A DNA stretch of 64,000 bases from Terrilactibacillus tamarindi (GCF_009718825.1 NZ_WNHB01000003.1:62001-126000); one strand, 5' to 3'. Positions 28,102 through 37,310 are shown, numbered from the stretch's first letter. Translations and numbers: made by a program. The notes: generated from the sequence alone by a model not told the origin.

Positions 28102-28299
28102 CAAAAAATGATTAAGACAAAAAGAAGAAATAAATGGATGAATCATTGGTTGTAAAGAAACAATGATAAGAGGGGGTTAAACATCGAAATAAAAGGGTAC
28201 AAATACGCATAAGGTTGTATGTTCTTAGAAAAAGTGTGACAAACTAATCATAATATTTGTGAGCGATATGACCTTATGTTATGATAAATTTTCGTTGTT

Positions 28300-28317
28300 T
28301 TGTGATAGTTATCACAA
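28300..28317. promoter_or_regulatory. perfect 18-bp palindrome, Rex- or FNR/CRP-like operator
   Basis: TTGTGATAGTTATCACAA has perfect inverted arms TTGTGA/TCACAA around six bases. It matches TGTGA-N6-TCACA (FNR/CRP family) exactly and the Rex core TTGTGA-N6-TCACAA in its arms. It ends 37 bp upstream of the GNAT start, where it could overlap the promoter. Confidence 0.6.
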
Positions 28318-28354
28318 TCTTATCTTATATTTAAAATGGAGGGTCAATAAAGAA

Positions 28355-28876
28355 ATGACAATGCATAAAGCTAAATTATCAGAATCAGAAGCGATCTTTT
28401 CCATGTATGAACAAGCTGTAAAAATCATGAAAGACCAAGGAATTGATCAATGGGATGAAAAATATCCAAGTCATGATCAATTAATTGAAGATATAGAGAA
28501 TGAAGAACTATACGTTTATACTGAGGATGATAAGTACTTGGCTGCGATCGTATTAAATGAAGATCATGATGAGGAAACGAAACAGATCCCATGGCACTAT
28601 ACAGATGGTCCCTCATTAATTATTCACCGGCTTGTTGTTCATCCCGAAGCGAGAGGGAAAGGACTTGCAAAAAAACTCTTAGCCTTTGCCGAAGATTTTG
28701 CACGCGAACATGGATACAACCAAATTCGATTAGATACATACAAAATCAATGTCGGAGCTGTAAAGCTTTATGAAAAAACAGGCTATGAATTGCGTGGAGA
28801 AATGGACTTAGGAAAAGAACATCCCTTTGTTTGCTTTGAAAAGAATGTGAAAGTCACGAGTAAAGCTGGAAGGTAA
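28355..28876 (+). CDS. GNAT-family N-acetyltransferase
   Basis: A 173-residue acetyltransferase. IHRLVVHPEARGKGLAKKLL near residue 89 carries the acetyl-CoA-binding R/Q-x-x-G-x-G/A signature, followed by NQIRLDTYKINVGAVKLYEK and GYELRG, the usual GNAT motif B. It transfers acetyl groups to an unknown amine acceptor. The ATG at 28355 follows GGAGGGT by 10 bases; the frame is open upstream but has no ribosome binding site and would run over the palindrome at 28300. Possibly redox- or oxygen-regulated through that palindrome. Confidence 0.85.
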   Translation: MTMHKAKLSESEAIFSMYEQAVKIMKDQGIDQWDEKYPSHDQLIEDIENEELYVYTEDDKYLAAIVLNEDHDEETKQIPWHYTDGPSLIIHRLVVHPEARGKGLAKKLLAFAEDFAREHGYNQIRLDTYKINVGAVKLYEKTGYELRGEMDLGKEHPFVCFEKNVKVTSKAGR

Positions 28877-28887
28877 CATTAATATTT

Positions 28888-28930
28888 AAAGCCACAAACC
28901 AATTACGTAAATTGGATTTGTGGCTTTTCT
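28888..28930 (+). terminator. terminator of the GNAT gene
   Basis: AAAGCCACAAACCAATT and AATTGGATTTGTGGCTTT form a long stem with one mismatch, followed by TCT. Confidence 0.85.
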
Positions 28931-28934
28931 AATG

Positions 28935-28962
28935 TAAAAAAAGGCAGCGGACAGCCGCTACC
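28935..28962 (-). terminator. terminator of the butanol dehydrogenase gene
   Basis: On the minus strand GGTAGCGG and CCGCTGCC pair around a short loop, followed by TTTTTTT; it lies directly after the stop of the gene at 28966. Confidence 0.8.
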
Positions 28963-28965
28963 CTT

Positions 28966-30129
28966 TTATAGAGATGCTGTTAGAATCGAGACAACATCCT
29001 CTTTATTTAACTTTTTAAATTGACCAAATTCACCGTTAATGACGGACTTATCCGCCATGAGATCAACTTTATCATCACCAATTTCATAATCTTTAAGCGA
29101 GTTCGGAGCACCGATGCTATTCCAAAATTCACGAAGCTTTGCAATTCCTTCAAGAGCAACATCACGATCGGATTTTCCTGAAGGATCAACATCAAATACG
29201 CGTACAGCGAGCTGCTTGAATCGATCCACATTCACGTCTAAGTTGTGTTTCATCCAATTTGGGAAGATGATCGCAAGTCCACCGCCATGTGGAATGTCAT
29301 AGACGGCTGAAACGGAGTGTTCAATATTATGAGTTGCCCAATCACCTTGGTAACCCATGGATACCATACCGTTAAGCGCCATTGTTCCGCAATAAAGAAT
29401 GGTTTCACGTAAGTCGTAATTCTCAAGATCATTCACAAGTTTAGGTCCTTCTTCCATCACGGTTCTTAAAATGGACTCGCAGAAACGATCTTGAAGCGGG
29501 GTATGTTTTGCTGGGTGGAAATAGTGTTCAAAGACGTGGGACATCATATCCACAATACCGTAGATTGTTTGATTTTTAGGTACAGTGAACGTATTAACTG
29601 GGTCTAAAATGGAGAATTGAGGATAAGTCACAGGGCTACCCCAACCATACTTTTCATTGGTTTCCCAATTGGTAATAACAGAACCAGCGTTCATTTCAGA
29701 TCCTGTTGCCGCAAGAGTGAGAATGGTACCAAATGGTAAGGCTTCCGTTACTTGATGTTTTTTCGTAACAAAATCCCACGGGTCTCCGTCATACTTCGCA
29801 CCAGCAGCGATTGCTTTAGTACAGTCAATAACACTACCACCACCTACAGCTAGCAAAAATTCAATGCCTTCTTTTTTACAAATTTCTACTCCACGCTTTA
29901 CTGTAGTTAACCTTGGATTAGGTTCAACACCAGAAAGTTCAAAAAGCTCAACATCTATACTATTTAATAAACCGATGACTTGATCGTAGAGTCCTGATCT
30001 CTTAATACTTCCCCCACCATAAACGAGCAAGACTTTCTTCCCGTAATTTGGAATGAGGTTTTTTAATTGTTCAACTTGACCTTTGCCAAAAATCAATTTT
30101 GTTGGATTGTAAAATGTGAAATTTTCCAC
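28966..30129 (-). CDS. iron-containing alcohol (butanol) dehydrogenase
   Basis: A 387-residue group III alcohol dehydrogenase of the YugJ/BdhA type. [11 protein letters not shown] is at the N-terminus, [17 protein letters not shown] near residue 92 binds the nucleotide, and the metal ligands fall in [13 protein letters not shown] and the later [12 protein letters not shown] segment. It reduces aldehydes such as butanal with NAD(P)H. The start is GTG at 30129 with GAGGTG upstream. It is monocistronic, between a 21-bp array and its terminator. Confidence 0.93.
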   Translation of the reverse strand: MENFTFYNPTKLIFGKGQVEQLKNLIPNYGKKVLLVYGGGSIKRSGLYDQVIGLLNSIDVELFELSGVEPNPRLTTVKRGVEICKKEGIEFLLAVGGGSVIDCTKAIAAGAKYDGDPWDFVTKKHQVTEALPFGTILTLAATGSEMNAGSVITNWETNEKYGWGSPVTYPQFSILDPVNTFTVPKNQTIYGIVDMMSHVFEHYFHPAKHTPLQDRFCESILRTVMEEGPKLVNDLENYDLRETILYCGTMALNGMVSMGYQGDWATHNIEHSVSAVYDIPHGGGLAIIFPNWMKHNLDVNVDRFKQLAVRVFDVDPSGKSDRDVALEGIAKLREFWNSIGAPNSLKDYEIGDDKVDLMADKSVINGEFGQFKKLNKEDVVSILTASL

Positions 30130-30246
30130 GATATCACCTCATATGTAATTAAATTTAGTGAAGCTATATTTAGAATGGCATAAAGAGGAGTCGAGCGTCA
30201 ACTAAACGGCTTTATTAGGAAGTGATACAATTAAGCCGGATTCAGA

Positions 30247-30582
30247 GCGGCGCGACTCCTCTTTGTAGTGGTGCAATTCAGGTTCAGAGCGGCGCAATTC
30301 AGGTCTGGAGTGGTGCAATTCATGTCAGATGTGGTGCAATTCCGTTATAGAGCGGTGCAATTCATGTCTGAAGTGGTGCAATTCCCTTTTAGAGCGGCGC
30401 AATTCACATCTGAAGTGGTGCAATTCCGTTTTAGAGCGGCGCAATTCACGTCCGAAGTGGCGCAATTCCTCTTCGAAGTGGCTCAATTCAGGTTCAGAGC
30501 GGTGCAATTCACATCTGAAGTGGTGCAATTCCGTTTTTGAGCAGCGCAATTCCTCTTCGGAGAGGCGCTGTTCTCATTTAAT
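30247..30582 (+). repeat. 21-bp tandem array 3 (16 units, 42-bp higher-order period)
   Basis: Sixteen 21-bp units with core GTGCAATTC or GCGCAATTC; the first and last are degenerate. In the central part, units of two kinds alternate: GTGGTGCAATTCCGTTTTAGA type and GCGGCGCAATTCACATCTGA type. The array therefore has a 42-bp dimeric period. Same orientation as array 1. It fills most of the spacer between the butanol dehydrogenase promoter and the terminator of the YeeE-type gene. The remaining gene-free bases (30583-30715) hold only a stray GTCGCGCAATGTG. Confidence 0.95.
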
Positions 30583-30715
30583 ATTCCACAATTCTTGCTA
30601 GAAATACCTCCATTAAGACCCAAAGCAGCTCAATAAGGTCCAGCTAAGCGCATACATATACCGGATAGGTGCCAAATCCTTTATAAAGTCGCGCAATGTG
30701 CTCCCCTCAGTGAAC

Positions 30716-30757
30716 ATAAAAAGAGCTATACCTTCATTAACAGAAGGTATAGCTCTT
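30716..30757 (-). terminator. terminator of the YeeE/YedE transporter gene
   Basis: AAGAGCTATACCTT and AAGGTATAGCTCTT form a 14-bp perfect stem; on the minus strand a TTTTT run follows. Confidence 0.9.
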
Positions 30758-30770
30758 ACATTTCATAATT

Positions 30771-32036
30771 TTAACAAAAATGGTCACTTGATTTAGGGAC
30801 GGACATGCCAAACAATGGACGCAAATATAAGGCTACGTAAGTTCCAAGCATGGCCATGATCGCCCAAACGTATCCATGAAGACTGAATGAAGCGATGCCG
30901 CTGAAATAGGCACCGATATTACATCCGAAGGCAAGACGTGCACCGTATCCCATCAATAATCCACCAATAATGGCAGCGGCCAATCGTTTAGCCGGGATTT
31001 TTTTGAGTACGAACAATCCACCGAGAGTAGAGGCAACAAAGGCACCGATGATCAAGCCAAAGTCCATCACGCTGGTTCCATCGGTGAAAACAGATTGATG
31101 GAGGGCAGCAGCTTTAGGTCCTGACCAATACGCCCAATCTTCCACATTAATCCCTAAGGCACTAGCGGCTTTAGAACCCCATAAGGCAAAGCCAGATGTG
31201 ATGCCCCATGGACTTCCTTTGACAAATAATGTAGCTGCATTGAGTACTGCAAGAACAACAGCAGCCGTTAAAAGAGGCCATGACCCTCTGAAGATCCGCT
31301 TCCAGCCTGTAGTTGTAGGTAGTGACGCCATTTTTGGTGCTTTCCTTTTTTTCTCAACGACAAACGTCATCCAGGTAATGACACCAAAAATGATCATTTG
31401 AAGCACCCAACCACCTAACCAGCCGAGTCCCGTACTTGTTGCTAGTGAAAAGGGTTTGAATGATGGCATTTGATTGACCCAGAAGTCAAAGTGCCAAGCC
31501 CCAATGACGGAACCAATAATAAAAGCGATAAGAGTAAAGAACATTTCCGTACGGCCGCCACCGACAGCGTACAATGTACCTGACGCACAACCACCGCCAA
31601 GCTGCATCCCAATACCAAAAAGAAAAGATCCAACAATAAGACTTGTGCCGACAGGATCTAAGTTTGGTGTCGGTTTTGCTCCAAATAGAGTGGTATTAAA
31701 AGAAAAAATAATAGCAAATAAGGTACTAGCAACCGCAAGCATCAGCATATGAGCTCGTATGGCTTCCCCATTTCCGACAGATGTGAATCGTCTGAACGCT
31801 GATGTAAAACCGAATCTTGCGTGAAAAAGAGTGACACCTAACAATAATCCTATCCACAAAAGGATACCTTGCTTGATTCCCCCAATCGAAATACTGGCAA
31901 TACTTAGAATGATAGCTATAATCACAGCACTTATAACAAGCCAAGGTTGAGGAGAACCAAGAGGTACGATTTGTGATTTGACTTTTTTATTTACATTGTC
32001 TTTTGACAAAGCAGTAGAAGCTGATGATGAAGACAT
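30771..32036 (-). CDS. YeeE/YedE-family thiosulfate/sulfur transporter
   Basis: A 421-residue protein with about ten hydrophobic segments. GMQLGGGCASGTLYAVGGG near residue 142 and ARLAFGCNIGAYFSGIAS near 365 contain the two conserved cysteines that mark this family (TsuA), where they relay thiosulfate through the membrane. A polar 30-residue N-terminus precedes the first span. AGAGGTGTAATAC precedes the ATG. Monocistronic. The physiological substrate may be thiosulfate or another sulfur or selenium compound. Confidence 0.88.
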   Translation of the reverse strand: MSSSSASTALSKDNVNKKVKSQIVPLGSPQPWLVISAVIIAIILSIASISIGGIKQGILLWIGLLLGVTLFHARFGFTSAFRRFTSVGNGEAIRAHMLMLAVASTLFAIIFSFNTTLFGAKPTPNLDPVGTSLIVGSFLFGIGMQLGGGCASGTLYAVGGGRTEMFFTLIAFIIGSVIGAWHFDFWVNQMPSFKPFSLATSTGLGWLGGWVLQMIIFGVITWMTFVVEKKRKAPKMASLPTTTGWKRIFRGSWPLLTAAVVLAVLNAATLFVKGSPWGITSGFALWGSKAASALGINVEDWAYWSGPKAAALHQSVFTDGTSVMDFGLIIGAFVASTLGGLFVLKKIPAKRLAAAIIGGLLMGYGARLAFGCNIGAYFSGIASFSLHGYVWAIMAMLGTYVALYLRPLFGMSVPKSSDHFC

Positions 32037-32269
32037 GTATTACACCTCTTATTCCTATAAAATTAGTTGGTAAAAACTATTCTAATACATTTAAACTAGA
32101 AAATAAAGTGAAAAAGACTATAGGCTTTATTTACCACTAAATGTATGCTAAAACTAACCTTTTATGAAACAGACTTATAAGACATTGTCATCGTGCAGTT
32201 CCCAAATTTTTTTAAAAACGAATCAGACTAGTGAGATAAGGGTATAGCTATTAAGAGTTATAATTGGTT

Positions 32270-32474
32270 GTTCAAAAAGTCACCAAATGATAAGCTACGA
32301 ATCTCGGACGCCCGCTTGTTTTTCCGGTCCTCATGTAGTAAAAACAAGAGGATCTTCAACTAAAATTGCTCACGTCCTGTGGCTGGCGTTGAAGCTACCA
32401 CATCCTGTGGAATGCCGGTCCTCAGGAACTGCGCGCTCTTATCTTCTTGCTTCTAATTTGCCACCTTTTTGAAC
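32270..32474 (+). repeat. full-length MITE-like interspersed repeat, 205 bp
   Basis: Ten-base terminal inverted repeats GTTCAAAAAG and CTTTTTGAAC. Inside are CACCAAATGATAAGCTACG, AAGAGGATCTTCAACTAAAA, CCACATCCTGTGGAATGCCG and GGTCCTCAGGAACTGCGC, also found in other copies at 8287, 18983 and 23741. No open frame of significance. No clear target-site duplication in the flanks. The remainder of the gene-free stretch 32037-32269 shows nothing I can name. Confidence 0.88.
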
Positions 32475-32510
32475 ACGTATTATAAGAAGGAATGATAGAG
32501 ATGATGAATC

Positions 32511-33122
32511 ATGATGAAAGATGAACAATTAGATCAATCCGTAGCTCTTTTAATCATTGATATGATGAATACGATGGATTTTCCGGAAGCGGATCTTCTT
32601 ATTCAGGAGCTCAAATATAAACTACATAATATGGTTGAATTAAAACAGCGTTGTAAACAAGAACACATTCCTGTCATTTATATCAATGACCATTATGATC
32701 TTTGGAAATCGGATGTTCATGCCATTGTATCTAAGGCTATGAAGGGAAAGGCCAAAGATATGATCAAGACATTGATTCCAGATGATGATAATTATTTTGT
32801 TTTCAAGCCAAAACATTCCGGTTTTTTTGCGACACCGCTTGAATCATTACTTAAGCATTTGGGAGTCGGTTCATTGATCCTCATGGGTGTAGCCGGAAAT
32901 ATCTGCGTGTTGTTTACAGCTAATGATGCTTATATGCGAGATTATAAGCTTTTTGTCCCCCAAGATTGCTGTGCTTCAAATGTCAAAGAAGACAATGATT
33001 ATGCTTTAAAAATGATGAAAAATGTTTTGAAAGCGAACATATCTCCCCAGAATGAGTTAAATCTTAAAAAAATAAAGAAAGAGGCCTTTAATAAAAAAGA
33101 ACAGACTTTATATGAAAATTAA
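32511..33122 (+). CDS. isochorismatase-family cysteine hydrolase
   Basis: A 203-residue alpha/beta hydrolase of the cysteine-hydrolase (nicotinamidase/isochorismatase) family. The catalytic triad can be seen: Asp in ALLIIDMMN near residue 17, Lys in FKPKHSGFF near 98, Cys in GVAGNICVLFTANDA near 132. It probably hydrolyses a small amide or imino ether. A tail of about 30 lysine-rich residues is unusual. The start is uncertain between adjacent ATGs at 32511 and 32514; the ribosome binding site is weak. It begins 37 bp after the 205-bp repeat, so its promoter may lie within or be supplied by that repeat. Confidence 0.82.
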   Translation: MMKDEQLDQSVALLIIDMMNTMDFPEADLLIQELKYKLHNMVELKQRCKQEHIPVIYINDHYDLWKSDVHAIVSKAMKGKAKDMIKTLIPDDDNYFVFKPKHSGFFATPLESLLKHLGVGSLILMGVAGNICVLFTANDAYMRDYKLFVPQDCCASNVKEDNDYALKMMKNVLKANISPQNELNLKKIKKEAFNKKEQTLYEN

Positions 33123-33273
33123 CGGTTCATGTCTATTCTAGGCTTCCGTTCCTATCCACCTTTTTTAATAAAATGGTAGAAATAAAGTCAACTCCTGCGT
33201 TAAGATAAGACTATCGAATAGAAAAGATCGAGTAAACATAGATAGACTTACGGTAGGGAAGGATGACCCATGC

Positions 33274-35058
33274 ATGCTTCAAGAAGCGCAAGGTTTATTA
33301 AAAAAATATTTTGGTTATGATTCATTTCGCAGTGGGCAAACGGAAATCATCAGTCGCTTACTTAATCAGCAAGACACGGTCGGAATTATGCCAACGGGTG
33401 GTGGGAAATCCGTTTGTTATCAAATTCCAGCATTAATGTTGCCTGGAATTACATTAGTGATTTCTCCACTCATCTCACTTATGAAAGATCAAGTCGATGC
33501 ACTTGAAAAACAAGGGGTATCGGCGACGTTTATAAATAGTTCTCTCTCAGGTGATGAGGCTTGGAAACGTCTGAGGGATGTATCGGCGGGACGGTATAAA
33601 TTATTATATGTCGCCCCCGAGAGATTAGAGGTTCCTTCTTTTTTAAATCGCCTCCTTCAACTTAATATTTCCTTAGTTGCGATAGATGAAGCGCATTGTA
33701 TTTCTCAATGGGGTCACGACTTTAGGCCGAGCTATCGGTTAATCATTAATATGATTCAAAGCTGCACCGTGCGTCCAACCGTTGTCGCTTTGACGGCAAC
33801 CGCAACACCAAGGGTGACAGCGGATATCTGTGACCTATTACAGATCGGAAGAAAAGAAGTTATTCTAACAGGCTTTGCACGGGATAATTTGTACTTTCAA
33901 GTCATTAAAGGGCAGAGCAGACGTGTTTTTATAAATGAATATGTGAGAAAAAATAAAGATCAACCCGGCATTATCTATGCAGCCACTCGAAAAGAAGTGG
34001 ACAACCTTCATCATTTTTTAAAAAAAGAAGGCATTCAAGTCGGAAAATATCATGCAGGGATGTCTGAAGAGGATCGGCAGAAGAATCAAGAGCAATTTCT
34101 CTATGATGATGTGACCGTGCTTGTGGCTACGAATGCCTTTGGTATGGGGATTAATAAATCAAACGTACGTTACGTGATGCATTATAATATGCCTAGAAAC
34201 ATTGAAGCCTACTATCAAGAAGCAGGGCGTGCGGGCCGTGATGGTGAACGGGGGGACTGCATCCTGCTATTTGCTCCAGAAGATATTCAATTGCAAAAAT
34301 TCTTTATTGATCAATCTGAAATGGATGATGTGTTAAAAAAAGACGAATATCACAAATTGGAGCGTATGATTAGTTATTGCCATACGGAAGACTGCCTACA
34401 ATCTTATATACTCGACTACTTTGGCGATCAATCGTCTGAACGGTGTGAACGCTGTGGGAACTGTAAGGATGAACGCAAACGGCAAGACGTTACGCGTGAG
34501 GCACAAATGGTTCTTTCCTGTATCAAGCGTATTCGTGAGCGCTTTGGTAAAACATTTGTGGCGCAAATCTTAACGGGGGCGACGAATCAACGCATTAAAG
34601 ATTTTGGATTTGACCAATTATCGACGTATGCGATTATGCGTGATCGGACGCAGAAAGATGTCAGTAGTTTTATAGACTTTCTAACGGCAGACCAATACCT
34701 GATTCCCTCTGGAGGAACGTATCCGACGCTTTCGCTGTCTCAAAAAGCGATCAGTGTGCTTAAAGGTGAACGTCAAGTCTTTAAAAAAGAAAATATCAAA
34801 GCTGTTAAAGTAACTGTGGATGACGCGTTATTTGAAAATCTGCGGGCCATTCGAAAACAGCTAGCGGCTAAAGAAATGGTGCCACCGTATGTTGTTTTCT
34901 CTGATCAATCATTGCGTGATATGTGTGCGAAACTCCCATCATCTGATATGGAATTTTTGATGATCAAAGGTGTTGGTCAGCAAAAACTAGAAAGATATGG
35001 CGAAGCCTTTTTACGTGCCATTGCAGAATATCAAGAAAAAAAAGAGGCATCACTTTAG
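33274..35058 (+). CDS. recQ: ATP-dependent DNA helicase RecQ
   Basis: A 594-residue RecQ. Helicase motifs: GIMPTGGGKSVCYQIPA (Walker A) near residue 38, AIDEAHCISQWGHDFRP (DEAH box) near 135, ALTATATP near 170, and QEAGRAGRDGE (motif VI) near 318. The zinc site CERCGNC is near 388, the winged-helix domain follows, and an HRDC domain ends the protein (about 520-594). It unwinds DNA 3'-5' in recombinational repair and fork restart. AAGGATGACCC precedes the ATG. Confidence 0.96.
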   Translation: MLQEAQGLLKKYFGYDSFRSGQTEIISRLLNQQDTVGIMPTGGGKSVCYQIPALMLPGITLVISPLISLMKDQVDALEKQGVSATFINSSLSGDEAWKRLRDVSAGRYKLLYVAPERLEVPSFLNRLLQLNISLVAIDEAHCISQWGHDFRPSYRLIINMIQSCTVRPTVVALTATATPRVTADICDLLQIGRKEVILTGFARDNLYFQVIKGQSRRVFINEYVRKNKDQPGIIYAATRKEVDNLHHFLKKEGIQVGKYHAGMSEEDRQKNQEQFLYDDVTVLVATNAFGMGINKSNVRYVMHYNMPRNIEAYYQEAGRAGRDGERGDCILLFAPEDIQLQKFFIDQSEMDDVLKKDEYHKLERMISYCHTEDCLQSYILDYFGDQSSERCERCGNCKDERKRQDVTREAQMVLSCIKRIRERFGKTFVAQILTGATNQRIKDFGFDQLSTYAIMRDRTQKDVSSFIDFLTADQYLIPSGGTYPTLSLSQKAISVLKGERQVFKKENIKAVKVTVDDALFENLRAIRKQLAAKEMVPPYVVFSDQSLRDMCAKLPSSDMEFLMIKGVGQQKLERYGEAFLRAIAEYQEKKEASL

Positions 35059-35281
35059 TTGATCATATGATGGAGCACTTCCAGAAATGTAGTCAGGTTA
35101 ACTTTAAGCGGATCAATGTACGAACAACCGAGTTTCAGCGATTAACCGGTTAAAAGAGCAGATAAAGTATTCATGAACGAAACCTAGCCCCTTACTCGTA
35201 ATTTCGTAGGTTAATTTGTTAAACTGAATGACTACAAAAAAGAAACCAAATCAGAGCTACATTACGAAAGGAGCTAGTTAT

Positions 35282-35352
35282 ATGATAAGGATAGCCCAAA
35301 ATACGTTGGTTTAAACGTGTCAAAAGAAAAAATTGCTGTTGCTATCGTGTAA
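35282..35352 (+). pseudogene. 5' remnant of an IS110-family transposase
   Basis: After AAAGGAG and an ATG at 35282, the sequence codes for KYVGLNVSKEKIAVAI, the N-terminal RuvC-like motif (YVGLDVSKxxxxVAI) of IS110 transposases, then stops at 35350. The motif is one base out of frame with the ATG, as if a base was lost right after it, and the catalytic Asp of the first motif is Asn. The bases before it (35059-35281) have no gene and could be the non-coding left end, which in IS110 elements encodes the bridge RNA; I could not identify such an RNA. The rest of the element is gone. Confidence 0.7.
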
Positions 35353-35408
35353 TTATGACAAAAAAGTGAAAAGTTGCAGGTTGGATGATATTGCCACAGT
35401 TTAACCTC

Positions 35409-35437
35409 TTGATCATGCTTCCTTATTCCTGTACACT
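35409..35437 (+). promoter_or_regulatory. sigma-A promoter of the riboswitch-lysP transcript
   Basis: TTGATC, a 17-base spacer and TACACT, 45 bp upstream of the riboswitch P1 stem. Four of six -10 bases match. Confidence 0.55.
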
Positions 35438-35481
35438 ATAGGACGTCATCATAATTGCATATCAACATCCTCATCATCGTA

Positions 35482-35717
35482 CGGTGGGGTAGAGGTCGCG
35501 GTATCTATGAGTAAGACAGAGGAGACATAGGAAGATCTATGAATCTGTTTGAAAGGATATATCGCCGAAACGAAACTGAGATTCCTAGCTCACTTCGTTG
35601 GGGCTGCTGTCGAATAGGAGCAGAACTGTCACATTACAAAGGTAATGTGGTGTGCTATCAAATGGAAGATATAGAGGGTATTTTTTCCGCTTGGATACAC
35701 AACATCTATGCGGTTTT
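35482..35717 (+). promoter_or_regulatory. lysine riboswitch (L box) with terminator, controlling lysP
   Basis: The segment shows the landmarks of the lysine aptamer in order: GGGGTAGAGGTCGC at the 5' side of P1, TATGAGTA, AGAGGAGAC, GAAAGG...ATCGCCGAAACG, GGGGCTGCTGTC and the closing GTGCTATC that pairs with GGTAG. A terminator follows: CCGCTTGGAT pairs with ATCTATGCGG and is followed by TTTTTTT, about 130 bp before lysP. Lysine binding would favour this terminator and shut the permease off. A 99-codon open frame over the riboswitch is therefore not a gene. Confidence 0.9.
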
Positions 35718-35847
35718 TTTGTGCTTAAAGAAAATAAGTGTTATTTATTTAAGTATGGTGGACGTTGTTTGTCTACGTAATAAGCGGTTTGCCGGTTGGC
35801 AAGCTTATGCCCTTTCTCTTCAAAACTTTTGGAGGTAATAAAGCATC

Positions 35848-37308
35848 ATGTCGATTCAGTCAAATGAGACAACAGGTCTCAAACGTGGTTTAAAATCACG
35901 TCATTTAACGATGATTGCGCTAGGAGGCGCCATTGGTACAGGTTTATTTCTAGCAAGTGGGAATTCGATTTACACCGCAGGACCTGGAGGCGCACTTCTT
36001 GCTTATGCCATTATTGGTCTTATGGTGTACTTTTTAATGACTAGCTTAGGAGAACTTGCGGCTTACATGCCACATAGTGGTTCTTTTAGTACGTATGGTA
36101 CGCGTTTTGTTGATCCTGCCTTTGGCTTTGCTTTAGGCTGGAATTATTGGTACAACTGGGCCATTACGATTGCAGCGGAACTCTCTGCAGCAACCATTAT
36201 CATGAAATATTGGTTTCCACACAGTTCATCCTTTTTGTGGAGTGGTCTATTTCTATTACTCATTGTCTTGCTTAATATCTTATCAGTAAAAGGATACGGT
36301 GAATCTGAATACTGGTTTTCATTAATAAAAGTCGTGACCGTCATCATTTTTATTATCATTGGTCTTTTGATGATCTTAGGTATTATGAAAGGTCACACGG
36401 CAGGATTTTCAAATTTCACTAAAGGCGATGCACCGTTTCACGGTGGTTTTTTAGCGATGTTTAGTGTTCTTCTCTTGGCAGGGTACTCATTCCAAGGAAC
36501 AGAACTTCTTGGCGTCGGGGCTGGAGAAAGTGAACATCCAGAGAAAAACGTCCCAAAAGCGATGAAAAGTATCTTCTGGCGTATTATTTTATTTTACATT
36601 GTGGCCATTTTTGTTATTGGGATGATCCTTCCCTATGCAGATCCAAGACTTTCATCAGATAGTGTGATGGTCAGTCCTTTCACACTTGTTTTCAAAAAAG
36701 CAGGACTTGCTGTAGCGGCCTCTGTGATGAATGCGGTCATCTTAACGGCTGTTATATCTGCCGGAAATTCGGGTCTTTATGCGTCAACACGTATGCTATA
36801 TGCCTTGGCAGCTGAAGGGAAAGCACCAAGATTTTTAGCCAAAGTGAATCAACGCGGGATTCCAATATATGCCCTTCTTGTTACTGCAGCGATAGGAGCG
36901 GTTGCTTTTATTGCCTCTTTCTTTGGAGATGGCGTTGTGTATACCTGGCTGCTTAATGCATCAGGAATGTCTGGTTTCATTGCATGGCTTGGCATTTCCA
37001 TCAGTCATTATCGCTTTAGACGTGCTTACAAGGTTCAAGGCGGCAACCTGTCGGATCTTCCTTATCGAGCTAAGTGGTTTCCATTTGGCCCGATCCTAGC
37101 TGTTATCATTTGTGCGATTGTAGCGATCGGTCAAAATTATCAAGCTTTTACCGGTGGCAAAATCGATTGGGCTGGTGTGTTAACGGCATACATTGGGATT
37201 CCGTTTTTCTTGATCATATGGCTCGGATACAAATGGAAAAACAAAACAAAACTCATCCCTTTGGAAAAATGTGATCTGACGCGTCACCAATATGTGAATG
37301 ATAAGTAA
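35848..37308 (+). CDS. lysP: lysine-specific permease
   Basis: A 486-residue APC permease with about twelve membrane segments. MIALGGAIGTGLFLASG near residue 22, GPGGALLAYAIIGLMVYFLM, YSFQGTELLGVGAGE near 213 and SAGNSGLYASTRMLYAL near 305 are typical of the LysP/AroP branch. The upstream lysine riboswitch identifies the substrate as lysine, so the two lines of evidence agree. It imports lysine with protons. GGAGG precedes the ATG at a long spacing of 12 bases. A shared terminator follows. Confidence 0.92.
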   Translation: MSIQSNETTGLKRGLKSRHLTMIALGGAIGTGLFLASGNSIYTAGPGGALLAYAIIGLMVYFLMTSLGELAAYMPHSGSFSTYGTRFVDPAFGFALGWNYWYNWAITIAAELSAATIIMKYWFPHSSSFLWSGLFLLLIVLLNILSVKGYGESEYWFSLIKVVTVIIFIIIGLLMILGIMKGHTAGFSNFTKGDAPFHGGFLAMFSVLLLAGYSFQGTELLGVGAGESEHPEKNVPKAMKSIFWRIILFYIVAIFVIGMILPYADPRLSSDSVMVSPFTLVFKKAGLAVAASVMNAVILTAVISAGNSGLYASTRMLYALAAEGKAPRFLAKVNQRGIPIYALLVTAAIGAVAFIASFFGDGVVYTWLLNASGMSGFIAWLGISISHYRFRRAYKVQGGNLSDLPYRAKWFPFGPILAVIICAIVAIGQNYQAFTGGKIDWAGVLTAYIGIPFFLIIWLGYKWKNKTKLIPLEKCDLTRHQYVNDK

Positions 37309-37310
37309 TA

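Noticed and set aside
28259-28354. N-terminal extension of the GNAT protein
   Set aside because: The extension lacks a ribosome binding site and covers the palindrome at 28300; the ATG at 28355 with GGAGGGT is better.
35539-35838. 99-codon protein upstream of lysP
   Set aside because: It overlaps the lysine riboswitch aptamer and terminator; its codons follow the RNA structure and no family matches.
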